A stretch of 64,000 nucleotides of DNA from Streptomyces sp. LUP30. Lineage in GTDB: Bacteria > Actinomycetota > Actinomycetes > Streptomycetales > Streptomycetaceae. Under the pieces are notes generated by a model. That model had not been told where the DNA came from. It did no database searches and saw nothing but the letters and a program-made list of their open reading frames with translations. A program made the position numbers and the translations under genes. The stretch lies in contig NZ_MJAJ01000011.1 in assembly GCF_001746365.1 (NCBI RefSeq), forward strand, positions 1-64,000. The letters run 5' to 3'. Below, one piece after another: positions 1-9,265 of the stretch (position 1 is the stretch's first letter; each line of letters begins with the position of its first letter).

Positions 1-326
1 ATCCGACGACCAGCAGCGGCACCGCGACCAGGACGGCCGGCGCGATGGCGGGCGCGGCCGCCGTCCACACCCCCAACGGCTTCTTCGCGGCGAGCGGCGG
101 CTACGAGCACGCCGCCTCCCTGGGCCTGGCCGCCGCGGGCCTCGCCGTCGCCGGCCCCGGTCGGCTCTCCCTGGACCACGCCCTCGGCCACACGGTCGAC
201 CGCGGCTGGATGGTCCCGGCGGCGCTCGGCGCGACGGCGGCCGTCACGGCGGTGGTCGTGGGCCTGCGCAACCAGCGGCTGCGCAGGCGGGCGGAGGGCG
301 AGCAGGAGTCCCTGTTCGACGAGTGA
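1..326 (+). CDS. DoxX family membrane protein, 3' end
   Basis: The reading frame is open from the left edge of the window and ends in TGA, so only the C-terminal part of the protein is present and the true start lies upstream. The segment NGFFAASGGYEH followed by two hydrophobic stretches separated by a short loop is characteristic of actinobacterial DoxX-like small integral membrane proteins. The C-terminus is basic and then acidic (NQRLRRRAEGEQESLFDE), consistent with a cytoplasmic tail. The family is associated with redox or thiol-stress functions in some bacteria, but nothing here shows a specific role. Confidence 0.7.
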   Translation, partial: PTTSSGTATRTAGAMAGAAAVHTPNGFFAASGGYEHAASLGLAAAGLAVAGPGRLSLDHALGHTVDRGWMVPAALGATAAVTAVVVGLRNQRLRRRAEGEQESLFDE

Positions 327-381
327 GCCCCGCCGCCCGCCGGGCCCCCGCGCCCGGTGCGTGACCTGGCAGGCTGTGGCG

Positions 382-957
382 ATGGACACTCCGCCCCAGC
401 AGCCCGCCCCGCGTCCGGTTCCGCAACGCGCGCCACGTCCGGTTCCGCAGCCGCCCCCGGGACCTGGGCCGGCCCCCGTCGGGATGCCCGGTCCCGTCGG
501 GATTCCCGGTCCCGCCGAGGTGCCCGGTCCCGCCGAGGTGCCCGGTCCCGCCGGACCACCCGACCCGACCCGACTTGCGAACCCCTCAGGGCTTCCCGGT
601 CCTGACGGTCCGTGGGCCGGCGCCGACGTCTGGGCCACCGTCGACGCCCTGCGGGTCTGGCTGGACGACAACCGGGCGCACGGCGGCCGCGAAGGGCTGC
701 TGCTGCGCGTGCTGAAGCTGTCCGAGGAGGTCGGCGAGGTCGCCCAGGCGGTCATCGGCGCCACCGGCCAGAACCCCCGCAAGGGCGCAGACCACACCTG
801 GGAGGACGTCCAGGCCGAGCTGTGCGACGTGGTCGTCTCGGCGCTGGTGGCCCTGCGCACCCTGACGCCGGACGCCCCGACGGTCTTCGCGGGGCATCTG
901 GCGCGCGTGGCGGACCGATCCCTGGGGGCCGGGCATCCGGACGGCCGCCCCGCGTGA
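382..957 (+). CDS. MazG-like nucleotide pyrophosphohydrolase family protein
   Basis: The C-terminal half (about residues 85-180) has the all-alpha MazG-like pattern, including KLSEEVGEVAQAVIGATG, where the paired acidic residues (EEVGE) are the family's Mg2+ ligands, and a second acidic helix ELCDVVVSALVAL. The family hydrolyses non-canonical or surplus NTPs/dNTPs. The first 75 residues are a Pro-rich low-complexity tail made of PGPVGIPGPAEVPGPA-like units, encoded by near-identical 18-nt DNA repeats. ATG 382 was chosen; an in-frame GTG at 361 would add seven residues and cannot be excluded because neither start has a strong ribosome binding site. The gene stands alone, followed by a promoter region. 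Confidence 0.75.
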   Translation: MDTPPQQPAPRPVPQRAPRPVPQPPPGPGPAPVGMPGPVGIPGPAEVPGPAEVPGPAGPPDPTRLANPSGLPGPDGPWAGADVWATVDALRVWLDDNRAHGGREGLLLRVLKLSEEVGEVAQAVIGATGQNPRKGADHTWEDVQAELCDVVVSALVALRTLTPDAPTVFAGHLARVADRSLGAGHPDGRPA

Positions 958-1042
958 CCCGGCCGAGCGAACGGCCGGCGTGACGGACACGGGGCGGCTC
1001 CCGCGCTCACCGGCTGCCGCGGCCCGCGGCCCGCGGCCGTGC

Positions 1043-1100
1043 GGAACGTTCCCTCGGTTCACGGAACCGTCCGTCCGCCGTCCGCGTGGCTCTGTACGAT
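1043..1100 (+). promoter_or_regulatory. Putative promoter/operator of the kinase operon
   Basis: Two inverted repeats lie close together: the 10-bp palindrome GGAACGTTCC (1043-1052) and CGGTTC-acg-GAACCG (1055-1069). About 25 nt downstream is a good -10 hexamer, TACGAT (1095-1100), 43 nt before the lipoprotein start. No convincing -35 is seen. The palindromes could be a repressor or activator site for the lipoprotein-kinase-kinase operon. Confidence 0.35.
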
Positions 1101-1142
1101 CACCGCACGCGAAGCGGGGGCGCTGAGGCTGAGGGGGCGGGC

Positions 1143-2000
1143 ATGGTGGACAACGCACGCAGACGCAGAACGACTTGGTCGGTGAGGGCGGCGGCGTCGG
1201 CGGCCGGGGCGGCACTGCTGGTGGGCGGTTGCGGCGCCGGGGGCGGCGAAGCGGCCGGACCGAGCCCTTCGGCGTCCGGCCGGTCCGCGACGCCGTCCAC
1301 GTCCGGCTCCCCCTCCCCACCGGCGTCCACCGAGGCGTCGGGCGGGGCCACGGCGAAGGCGACGCCGTTCAAGGCGGACCCCGCCAAGCTGCCCCGGACG
1401 GGGCGACAGGCCGAGGCCCTGGTGCAGGCGGTCGCGCTGCAGCCGCAGGACTGGGGCTCGGGCTTCCGGGCCCAGCGGCCGTCCGCGAGCACCCCCGGCA
1501 CCGTCGCCGTGCTCGACGCGGAGTGCCGCTGGCAGCGCCGGCCCCTCCCGAGCAGCGTCCTGGCCTCGTCGTCCCGTTACAGCGAGCTGCCGGGCACGGG
1601 CGGCGAGGGGACGCTGAAGGTGACCGCAGCGGTCACCGTGCACACCACCGTCCGGGCCGCCGACGAACAGTTGGCCACCACCCTGGAGGAGGCGCTGCGC
1701 TGCCGGGAACAGCAGGTCCGCACCGACGAGCGGATCTCCGGACTCGCGTCGGTCGCCACTCCCTACGGCCAGGGCGGCAACACCTACGCCGACGACTCGG
1801 TGCTGGAGATCGGTTCCTACCTGACCGGGAACACCCCGCAGTCGTACCGCTGGAACGTCGCCCGGCTCGGCTCGGTGACCGTGGCCGTGTCCGTGATGGG
1901 CGCCCAGGGTTACCGGGACGACGAGTTGACGAAGCGCGCGTCGTACGCCCTCACCACCATGCTCAGCCGGATCGAGTCCGAGCTCGGGGGGAAGAACTGA
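1143..2000 (+). CDS. Secreted lipoprotein, first gene of the kinase operon
   Basis: The protein has about 285 residues. The N-terminus is basic (MVDNARRRR), followed by a hydrophobic core ending in the lipobox VGGC, so it should be a lipid-anchored exported protein, with Cys near residue 30. A Ser/Pro/Thr/Gly-rich tether follows, then a globular domain of unknown family starting around residue 75. ATG 1143 is preceded by a purine-rich GAGGCTGAGGGGGC stretch. The stop codon overlaps the start of the next gene by one base, which suggests translational coupling. Its position before two receptor kinases suggests a sensing accessory role, but this is inference. Confidence 0.7.
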   Translation: MVDNARRRRTTWSVRAAASAAGAALLVGGCGAGGGEAAGPSPSASGRSATPSTSGSPSPPASTEASGGATAKATPFKADPAKLPRTGRQAEALVQAVALQPQDWGSGFRAQRPSASTPGTVAVLDAECRWQRRPLPSSVLASSSRYSELPGTGGEGTLKVTAAVTVHTTVRAADEQLATTLEEALRCREQQVRTDERISGLASVATPYGQGGNTYADDSVLEIGSYLTGNTPQSYRWNVARLGSVTVAVSVMGAQGYRDDELTKRASYALTTMLSRIESELGGKN

Positions 2001-4426
2001 TGGAACCGCTGCGTTCGTCCGATCCCGCGCGGATCGCGGACCACCGTCTGCTGGGCCGGCTCGGCGCCGGGGGCATGGGCGTGGTGTACCTGGCACGCAC
2101 GCCGGGCGGCGCGCTGGTGGCGCTGAAGGTCCTCCTCGCCGAGTACGCCGAGGAACCGGGCTTCAAGGAGCGGTTCCGCCGCGAGGTCGAGACCGCCCGG
2201 CGGGTCGACAGTCCCTGGGCGGTGCCGCTGGTGGACGCCGACCCGGACGCCGAGGCGCCGTGGCTGGCGACCGCGTTCGTGCCCGGCCCGTCGCTGGGCG
2301 AGGCGGTGGTCGCGCACGGCCCGCTGACAGAACCCGGCGTGCGGCTCCTCGGCGCCCGGCTGGCCGAGGCGCTGGGCGAGGTGCACCGGGCCGGTCTGGT
2401 CCACCGGGACCTGAAGCCGGGCAATGTGCTGATCGCCCACGACGGCCCCCGCCTCATCGACTTCGGCATCGCCCGCGCGCCGGAGGACACCGCGCTGACC
2501 GCGACCGGGCTGGTCGTCGGCACCCCCGGCTATCTGTCGCCCGAGCAGGCCATGGGCCCCGGCGGCGACGGCATCGGACCGGCGAGCGACGTGTTCTCCC
2601 TCGGCTGCGTGCTGGCGTTCGCGGCGACCGGACGGGCGCCGTTCGGCAGGGGGGCGGTCGACGCCCTGCTGTACCGGGCCGTGCACGACCCGGCGGACCT
2701 CGACGGGATGCCGCCGCGGCTGCGCGAGGTGGTGGAAGCCTGCCTGGAGAAGGAGCCGGCCCGGCGGCCCGAAGCCGCCGAGCTGGTAAGGCGGTTGGCG
2801 GCCGGGGGCGACCCGCGGACCGCGGTGTGGGCCGACGGCGGCCCGCAGCACGCGGCGGCCTCCGGGTGGCTGCCGGAGCCGGTCGCCCGGCTGATCGCCG
2901 AGCGGTCGGCCGCCGCGCTCGCGCTGCCGGACATCGAGCACACCCAGGCCCCGTCCGACGCGCTTCCCGAGCCCGGGCCGGCGCAGCCCGGCACGGACGG
3001 GACCTCCGGCTCCGGCCGGGCAGCGCCCGGCACGGGCGAGACGTCCGGATCGGGGCGGCCGGAAGCCGACACCCAAGGGACGTCCGGCTCGGAGCGGGCT
3101 GAAGCCGACACCCAAGAGACGTCCGGCTCGGAGCGGGCTGAAGCCGACACCCACGAGACGTCCGGCTCGGGGGCGCAGACTCAGGACGCCCACCCGGCCG
3201 GCCGGCGCCGTTTCCTCCTCCTCGCGGGCGGGGCCGTCGCGCTGACGGCGGCCGGGGGCGGGGGCTGGTGGGCCGCTGCCCGGGACGACGACACGGGAGG
3301 CGACAGTCCGTCCGCCGCCGCGTCTTCACCGCGCCCTGTGCACACCGTCGCGCTGCACGGTGACCTCAGCGGGCCGCAGCGGGACACGGGCAGGGCACAG
3401 GAGCGCGGACTGCGGCTGGCCGTCGCGGAGTTCAACGCGCGCGGCGACGCCCCGTTCACCGTCAAGGTCAGGACCGTCGACGACGGCGGCGATCCCGCGG
3501 CCTCGGCCCGGCTCGCGGCGGAGCTGACGGACGACCCGGCGGTCCTCGCGGTGGTCGGCCCGACGACCGACGCCACGGCGCAGGCGGCGCTCGCGAAGTA
3601 CGACTCCGGGTTGCTGCCGGTCGTAGCCGTGTCCCCCGGCGGGATCAGCCTCGTCCTCCAGGGGTTCCGCTCGTTCCTGCTCGGGCGGCTGCCCGACTCG
3701 GTGCTCGGCCTGTACCTCAGCAACTACCTTCGCGGGACCGCCCGTTCGCACAAGGTCGGCCTGATCGTCGATCGACCCGCCGGCAACTACGGGACGGATC
3801 TCGGCACCGCCCTCAGCACCCAGCTCAGCAACGCGCAACAGCCGCCGGTGCCGGAGGTGGTCAGCGCGATGCGCCGCGACTTCGGCGCCGCGGTGGACGC
3901 GGTGCTCTCCGCCCGCGCCGACTCCGTGTTCTTCGCCGGTCTGCCCGACCGGGGCGCGCTGCTCGCCTCCACGTTGCGGGAACGCGCCTTCCGGGGTGCG
4001 CGGGTGTCCGGCCCGGCGCTGCTCGACGGCCGTTTCCTGACGCAGGCCCAGGAGGCCGCCGAGGACTGGGTGATGGTGGCCCCCGTCATCGACGCGAGCG
4101 GCAAGCCCGAGGCGAGGAAGTTCGCCGCGGCCTACCGCGAGCACTGGAAGGAGGCCCCGCCCCGGTACGCGGCGGAGGCCTACGACGTGACGGGGATGCT
4201 GCTGAAGGCCCTGTCCGGGCTCCCGGCGAAGAGCAGGACCCGCAAGAACCTGCTCACGGCCGTTCAGACGGGCAAGTACCAGGGCGTCACCAAGGCGTTC
4301 GCCTTCGAGCAGACCGGCCAGATGGCCAAGACCGGTCTGATGGTCATCGACGGCACCGGTGGCTTCCTCTGGCGGGTCGAGCAGGGCGACTTCGTGTACG
4401 GCGGCCCCGCGCCGCTCACCATCTGA
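2000..4426 (+). CDS. Ser/Thr protein kinase fused to an extracellular amino-acid-type binding domain
   Basis: About 808 residues. Residues 1-270 form a Hanks-type kinase: glycine loop GAGGMG, ATP lysine K43, catalytic loop HRDLKPGN (D137) and DFG (154-156). A Ser/Gly/Thr-rich linker built from a 39-bp DNA repeat (3062-3172) leads to one membrane segment after GRRRF. The outer part (about 445-800) resembles type I periplasmic binding proteins of branched-chain amino-acid transporters (VALHGDLSGPQRDTGRAQ, DDGGDPAASARLAAEL, VVGPTTDATAQAALAKYDSG). Known kinases of this type signal inward on ligand binding; the ligand here is unknown. ATG 2000 overlaps the preceding stop by one base, and a homologous receptor follows with the same overlap. 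Confidence 0.9.
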   Translation: MEPLRSSDPARIADHRLLGRLGAGGMGVVYLARTPGGALVALKVLLAEYAEEPGFKERFRREVETARRVDSPWAVPLVDADPDAEAPWLATAFVPGPSLGEAVVAHGPLTEPGVRLLGARLAEALGEVHRAGLVHRDLKPGNVLIAHDGPRLIDFGIARAPEDTALTATGLVVGTPGYLSPEQAMGPGGDGIGPASDVFSLGCVLAFAATGRAPFGRGAVDALLYRAVHDPADLDGMPPRLREVVEACLEKEPARRPEAAELVRRLAAGGDPRTAVWADGGPQHAAASGWLPEPVARLIAERSAAALALPDIEHTQAPSDALPEPGPAQPGTDGTSGSGRAAPGTGETSGSGRPEADTQGTSGSERAEADTQETSGSERAEADTHETSGSGAQTQDAHPAGRRRFLLLAGGAVALTAAGGGGWWAAARDDDTGGDSPSAAASSPRPVHTVALHGDLSGPQRDTGRAQERGLRLAVAEFNARGDAPFTVKVRTVDDGGDPAASARLAAELTDDPAVLAVVGPTTDATAQAALAKYDSGLLPVVAVSPGGISLVLQGFRSFLLGRLPDSVLGLYLSNYLRGTARSHKVGLIVDRPAGNYGTDLGTALSTQLSNAQQPPVPEVVSAMRRDFGAAVDAVLSARADSVFFAGLPDRGALLASTLRERAFRGARVSGPALLDGRFLTQAQEAAEDWVMVAPVIDASGKPEARKFAAAYREHWKEAPPRYAAEAYDVTGMLLKALSGLPAKSRTRKNLLTAVQTGKYQGVTKAFAFEQTGQMAKTGLMVIDGTGGFLWRVEQGDFVYGGPAPLTI
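3062..3172 (+). repeat. 39-bp tandem repeat inside the kinase linker
   Basis: Two complete near-identical 39-bp units (3062-3100, 3101-3139) and one partial unit encode EADTQ(G/E)TSGSERA-type segments between the kinase domain and the membrane segment. Because 39 is a multiple of three, unit gain or loss would change linker length without a frameshift. Confidence 0.8.
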
Positions 4427-6795
4427 TGGAGCCGCTGCGCTCCGGCGACCCGTCCCGGCTGGGTCGCTACCGTCTGCTGCGGCGGCTGGGCGCCGGCGGC
4501 ATGGGCGTCGTCTTCCTGGCCCGTGCGCCGGGCGGGGGAATCGCCGCCGTCAAGACGGTCCGTGCCTCGTACGCCGAGGAGCCGGGCTTCCGGGCCCGGT
4601 TCCGCCGGGAGGTGGAGGTCGCCCGGCGGGTGGACAGCCCGTGGGTGGTCCCGCTGCTGGACGCGGACGCCGACGCGGAGACGCCGTGGCTGGCGACCGC
4701 GTACGTCCCGGGCCCGTCGCTCGCCGAGACGGTGGACGTCTTCGGACCGCTCGCCCCGGCCTCCGTGCGGGTGCTGGGTATGCGGCTGGCCGAGGCGCTC
4801 GACGCGGTGCACACGGCGGGTCTCGTGCACCGTGACGTGAAGCCGGGCAACGTCCTGCTGGCCCCGGACGGCCCCCGGCTCATCGACTTCGGCATCGCCC
4901 GCGCGCCCGAGGCGACCGCGCTCACCTCCAGCGGCGTGATCGTCGGCTCGCCCGGCTTCCTCTCGCCGGAGCAGGCCCGGGCACGGGGCGGGGAGATCGG
5001 CCCGGCGAGCGACGTGTTCTCGCTGGCCTGCGTGCTGGCGTTCGCCGCGACCGGTGTGCGGCCCTTCGGCGGCGGCGGGGCGGCCGGCATGCTGCTGCGC
5101 ACGGTCTACGAGGAGCCGGACCCCGCCGCGATCCCGGACGAGCAGGCCACGCTGCTGAGAGCCTGTCTGCACAAGGACCCGGGCCGCCGCCCCACCCTCG
5201 CCCGTCTCCGCGCGACCCTCGAGGAGCAATCAGAGGGGGCAGAGGGGCCGGAGGGGGCACAGGGGGCTGCGGGAGGAGCCGGAGGGACAGGCGGGACCGG
5301 AAGGGCGGGAGGCGCGGGTGGCGCCGGAGGAGGGAGAGGAGGGAGAGGAGGGGGACGGGGAGGTGATCCGGCCGAGCCGACGGGCTGGCTGCCCGCGTCG
5401 GTCACCCGCCTGATCAACGACCGGTCCGCCGCCGTGCTCGCCATCGGCGCCATCGAGCCGACCCAGGTGTCCGCGCGGGCGAACCCGGCTTCCGCCGCCT
5501 CCCCCACGCCCCTGGTGTCGCCGGAAGCCGCGACGATGACGGCCGTCACGGCTTCCCCTCCCGTCACGCCCACCGTGCTCGGCCTGCGCCGCCGCAGCTT
5601 CCTGCGCCTCGGCTCCACGGCCGGGGTCCTGGCGGCGGGCGGCGGGGCGTGGTGGTGGAGCACCCGCCCCGGAACGGCGACGTCTCCGCCGTCCTCGACG
5701 GGACCGCGCCCCGAACTCGTCGTGGCGTTCCACGGCGACCTGACCGGCCCCGGCAGGGAGAACGGCAACACCCAGCTCAACGGCGCCCGGCTGGCCGTCG
5801 AACAGGTCAACGGCCGGAGCGGCCGCCCCTTCCGCGTGAAGCTGCTCCCGTACGACGACGGCGGCGCCCCGGCCCGGGCGGCCGGCCTGGCCCGGCAGCT
5901 CACGAAGAACCCGGCAGTCCTGGCGGTCCTGGGGCCCACCACCGACGCGTGCTTCCTCAGCTCCGAGGCCGCGTACAACCAGGCGGCGATGCCGGTGGTG
6001 TCGGTCTCGGTGGGCGTCGACACCCTGACCGATTCGCTCGGCCTCAACGTGTTCCACTCGCACGCGGCGCTGCACGTCAAGGACGACCTCTTCGCCGCCC
6101 CCTGCGTCCGCTATCTCAGCAACCACGCCGACGCGCGCAAGGTGTTCCTGGTGGACGACCGGGCGCAGGGCGACCTCGCCTGGACGCTGTGCGACCAGAC
6201 CCAGCGCGGACTGCGCCAGGCCGGCCGGGACTCCACGCTGACCAGCGTCCCCGCCGGGAAGTTCGACCCCACGGCGCTGGCCGCGGCGGTGCTGGCCGCG
6301 GGCGCGGACGCCGTCCTGTGCACGGGTGACGCGCCACGGACCGCCGGACTGGCGTCCGCCCTGCACGCCGCCGGATTCACCGGGACCCGCATGGCGACGG
6401 AACGCGCCTTCGGCCCCGCGTTCCTCACCGGCGCCGGCGCGGCCGCGACCGGCTGGGTCTTCGCAACGTCCTTCGTCGACCCCGGGGTCCGCCCCTCCGC
6501 CCGGGCCTTCGCCGCCGCCTATCGCAGCCGGTTCGGCGCCGCTCCCGGCTGGTACGCGGCGGAGGCCTACGACGCCGTGATGTTCCTGGCGGAGGCCTGC
6601 GCACAGGACGGCACCGCGCTGAGAGAGCGCGGCGCGATCGCCCGCAGACTCCGCGAGGTCTCCCACACCGGGATCACCCGCACCGTCAGGTACGTGCAGA
6701 GCTACGGCTTCAATCACGACGCGATGTTCGACTACCAGGTCACCGACGGCAGGTTCCGCTACCTCGGGCAGTACCTGGAGGCCGCGGTCTCGTGA
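4426..6795 (+). CDS. Second Ser/Thr kinase with extracellular binding domain, paralogue of the preceding gene
   Basis: 789 residues with the same architecture as the upstream protein: MEPLRSGDP start, GAGGMG loop, K43, HRDVKPGN (D137), DFG, one membrane segment after RRRSFLRLG, and a type I periplasmic-binding fold outside (VAFHGDLTGPGRENGNTQ, DDGGAPARAAGLARQL, VLGPTTDACFLSSEAAYNQ). The linker differs: it is almost pure Gly/Arg/Ala (about residues 265-310). ATG 4426 overlaps the upstream stop by one base. The pair arose by tandem duplication and has diverged most in the linker and sensor, which suggests different ligands but a shared set of substrates. No terminator was found after it. Confidence 0.9.
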   Translation: MEPLRSGDPSRLGRYRLLRRLGAGGMGVVFLARAPGGGIAAVKTVRASYAEEPGFRARFRREVEVARRVDSPWVVPLLDADADAETPWLATAYVPGPSLAETVDVFGPLAPASVRVLGMRLAEALDAVHTAGLVHRDVKPGNVLLAPDGPRLIDFGIARAPEATALTSSGVIVGSPGFLSPEQARARGGEIGPASDVFSLACVLAFAATGVRPFGGGGAAGMLLRTVYEEPDPAAIPDEQATLLRACLHKDPGRRPTLARLRATLEEQSEGAEGPEGAQGAAGGAGGTGGTGRAGGAGGAGGGRGGRGGGRGGDPAEPTGWLPASVTRLINDRSAAVLAIGAIEPTQVSARANPASAASPTPLVSPEAATMTAVTASPPVTPTVLGLRRRSFLRLGSTAGVLAAGGGAWWWSTRPGTATSPPSSTGPRPELVVAFHGDLTGPGRENGNTQLNGARLAVEQVNGRSGRPFRVKLLPYDDGGAPARAAGLARQLTKNPAVLAVLGPTTDACFLSSEAAYNQAAMPVVSVSVGVDTLTDSLGLNVFHSHAALHVKDDLFAAPCVRYLSNHADARKVFLVDDRAQGDLAWTLCDQTQRGLRQAGRDSTLTSVPAGKFDPTALAAAVLAAGADAVLCTGDAPRTAGLASALHAAGFTGTRMATERAFGPAFLTGAGAAATGWVFATSFVDPGVRPSARAFAAAYRSRFGAAPGWYAAEAYDAVMFLAEACAQDGTALRERGAIARRLREVSHTGITRTVRYVQSYGFNHDAMFDYQVTDGRFRYLGQYLEAAVS

Positions 6796-6823
6796 GAGCG
6801 AGTCCGTCGGCCCGTGACTCCGT

Positions 6824-6867
6824 CGACCGGCGGGGCAGCGGGCAGCGACCGGCGGGGCAGCGGGCAG
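6824..6867. repeat. 22-bp tandem duplication in the convergent gap
   Basis: The 22-bp unit starting CGACCGGCGGGGCAGCG occurs twice in direct succession between the convergent kinase and permease genes. It is not an obvious hairpin terminator. Confidence 0.7.
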
Positions 6868-6915
6868 CGGGGAACGACGGGGCGAATCCGGCGGTCGGCC
6901 CCTGGCGCGGCGATG

Positions 6916-8388
6916 TCACTCCGCGTCGGCGACGACCGATCCGACGCGCTCGGCGAGGCCCGGGTCGCGCCGGACCAGGAGGGCCGCATAGCAGACGGCC
7001 GCCAGCAGGGCCGCCAGCGCCGCGTACGGGAACCAGCTGTACGGGGCGGGCTGTCCGGGCTTGGCGAGGTAGTACAGCGGGATGAGAACGGCGAGGGCGC
7101 CGACCGCGGGCAGCACCACGTGCCGCACTATCCGGAACTCCTGCGGACGGTACCTGCGGTAGTACAGCGGCAGCGCGATGTTGGACGCGAGGTAGACCAG
7201 CAGGATCAGGATGGCGCCCAGGCTCGACGACTCGGCGAAGAACACCACCGGGTTCATCGGACCGCCGTCCTCCCCGAGCACATGCCCCGCACCCCAGCCG
7301 ACGATGATCAGCAGCGCGGTCGCGGCGAAGGTGACGATCGCGTTGTTCGGCGTGCGGCGCGTGGGGTGCACATAGCCGAAGAAGGACGGCAGCAGCCCCT
7401 CGCGTCCGGCGTTGAACACCAGCCTGGCCTGCGAGTTGATGCCCGCGATCAGCACGCCGAGCGTGGAGGTCAGCCCGCCGACGTAGGCGAGGACGGCGAG
7501 TGCCCCGAGGGTGTGCTGGGCGACGTCGACGAAGGGGATCCGGGAGGCGCCGAGCCGCTGCACGTCGTAGCCGAAGCCGGTGACCGTGGCGTAGGAGAAG
7601 AGGATGTAGCTCACCGTCATGATCGCGACGGAGGAGAACACGGCGCGGCCGACGTTGCGCCGCGGGTTCTCCGTCTCCTCGGCCAGCGCGGCCGAGTTCT
7701 CCCAGCCGATGAACAGGTAGACCGCCAGCGGGAAGCCCGCCGCGAGGCCCTTGACGCCGTGGGTGAGGTGGGAGGGCAGGAACGGGGCCGCGGAGAGGTC
7801 GCCGCGGTGCTCGACGAGCGCCGCGACCGACACCACGACCAGCACGAGCATCTCGACGCCGAAGAAGTAACCGGCCCACTTGGTGGACACGCCGATCCCG
7901 CGCAGCATCAGCACCACCGACAGGCCGGTCAGCAGCACCGTCCAGATGATCCAGGGCAGATCGACGCCGGTGTAGTGGTTCAGGGTGATCTGCATGAACC
8001 CGCCGGAGATCGCGATGACGGAGGCCATCGCGATGATGTAGCCGAGTCCGGCGAGCAGAGCCGTGGTGACGGCGCTGACCGGCCCGAAGGTCTTGCCGAC
8101 GAAGGTGGTGAAGCTGCCCGCCGAGGGGTGCGCCCGGGAGAACTCGGCCAGTGTGTTGCCGAACAGCGCGACCGCGGCGCCCGCCGCGACGATGGTCAGC
8201 GGGGAGGCGACGCCCGCGGTGGTGGCGAGGAACGCGAAGCCGAAGAAGAAGCTCATGGCGGGGCCGACGTTGGCCATCGTGGCGGCGGCGATGTCCGCCA
8301 TGCCGAGCACGCCGCCGCGCAGCCGCTGAGGCGTGCCGCCGGCGCGACCCGACGTCGGCGAGGGTCCGACGGGTCCGTGGTGAGGCAT
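6916..8388 (-). CDS. APC-family amino acid permease
   Basis: 490 residues with about 12 predicted membrane helices. The N-terminal motif VGPAMSFFFGFAFLATTAG and the helix-3 region HPSAGSFTTFVGKTFGP are typical of the amino acid/polyamine/organocation superfamily. The substrate cannot be read from the sequence. A GntR-type regulator gene lies 22 nt upstream on the same strand, so the two are probably cotranscribed, and a second, GABA-type permease is divergent. This arrangement suggests regulated uptake of an amino acid or amine. The 3' end faces the kinase operon. Confidence 0.85.
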   Translation of the reverse strand: MPHHGPVGPSPTSGRAGGTPQRLRGGVLGMADIAAATMANVGPAMSFFFGFAFLATTAGVASPLTIVAAGAAVALFGNTLAEFSRAHPSAGSFTTFVGKTFGPVSAVTTALLAGLGYIIAMASVIAISGGFMQITLNHYTGVDLPWIIWTVLLTGLSVVLMLRGIGVSTKWAGYFFGVEMLVLVVVSVAALVEHRGDLSAAPFLPSHLTHGVKGLAAGFPLAVYLFIGWENSAALAEETENPRRNVGRAVFSSVAIMTVSYILFSYATVTGFGYDVQRLGASRIPFVDVAQHTLGALAVLAYVGGLTSTLGVLIAGINSQARLVFNAGREGLLPSFFGYVHPTRRTPNNAIVTFAATALLIIVGWGAGHVLGEDGGPMNPVVFFAESSSLGAILILLVYLASNIALPLYYRRYRPQEFRIVRHVVLPAVGALAVLIPLYYLAKPGQPAPYSWFPYAALAALLAAVCYAALLVRRDPGLAERVGSVVADAE

Positions 8389-8410
8389 GGCGACAGCTCC
8401 TTCGAAGAGG

Positions 8411-9157
8411 TCAGCGCGGTTCGGCGTGCTGGTGCGCCTTCACCGCTCGGACCGCAGGGTCCATCGCGCCGCGGGCGAGTTCGTCGAGCAGGTCGGCGTG
8501 GCAGCGGTTGCGGGCCCGCACCTGCGCGGGTGCCGGCGCGGGCCCCAGCAGGCACTGCCGGCCGAGCAGGTCGGCGGCGAACTCCCGGATCCCGGCGCCG
8601 CCGAGCGCCTGGGCGAGGTCGAGGTGGAAGCGCGTCTCCAGTTCGAGCAGCTGCGCCGGGTCGTCGGTCAGCTCCATCTCCTCGACCAGCGCCCGCAGCC
8701 CGTCGAGCGGACTGTCGAGCAGACCCCCGTGCGGGCCGCCGGGGAGTTCGCCGGGGAGTTCCCCGCCGAGTTCGCCGGCGGCGTGTGCGACGAGCCCGCA
8801 CTCGAGCAGCAGGTGGAACGCGTCCAGTGCGGCCGCCTCCTCCGCGTCGTACATCACGGCGACGACGGCGTCCCAGTCCGTCGCGACGAAGGTGCCGCCC
8901 GCCCGGCCGCGACGGCGGTCGAGCAGGCCGTCCTGGCACATGGCCTCCAGCGCCCGGCGCACGGTGATCTCACTGATCCCGAGCTCCTCGGCGAGGACGC
9001 CCGCGTCCGGCAGCCGGTCACCCGGCGACACCGAGCCCAGACGCACCCGCAGGGCGATCCGGGACCGGACGAGCTCCGCTCCCGTGGGGCCCCGGCCGGC
9101 CAGCACGCGAGTGTCCCAGCCGGTGTAGGGGCCGAACTTGCCCGCTGCATTCACCAC
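8411..9157 (-). CDS. GntR-family transcriptional regulator with FCD-like domain
   Basis: 248 residues. Residues 25-90 form a winged helix-turn-helix (GDRLPDAGVLAEELGISEITVRRALEAM, with the usual wing after it). The rest is helical and acidic, resembling the FCD effector domain, although the central part (GGELGGELPGELPGGPHGG) is a low-complexity insert. Regulators of this type usually bind a small organic acid or amino acid and repress nearby transport genes. It is the first gene of a two-gene unit with the APC permease and is divergent from another permease, so the shared 180-bp region probably holds its operator. Confidence 0.85.
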   Translation of the reverse strand: MVNAAGKFGPYTGWDTRVLAGRGPTGAELVRSRIALRVRLGSVSPGDRLPDAGVLAEELGISEITVRRALEAMCQDGLLDRRRGRAGGTFVATDWDAVVAVMYDAEEAAALDAFHLLLECGLVAHAAGELGGELPGELPGGPHGGLLDSPLDGLRALVEEMELTDDPAQLLELETRFHLDLAQALGGAGIREFAADLLGRQCLLGPAPAPAQVRARNRCHADLLDELARGAMDPAVRAVKAHQHAEPR

Positions 9158-9265
9158 GGCGCCACCTTAACGGCCTGGCGAACGGGGTCACGGTGTGGTC
9201 CACAGAGGGCTCCCGGAAACGTGGGGGTCCGCGCAGCACGAAAAATAGAGCAAGGTGAACACTTA

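Noticed and set aside
5230..6717. A 495-residue open frame on the minus strand opposite the second kinase gene.
   Set aside because: It is a GC-rich shadow frame; the plus-strand frame has a complete kinase and binding-protein domain, and the antisense product is Arg/Gly-rich without any motif.
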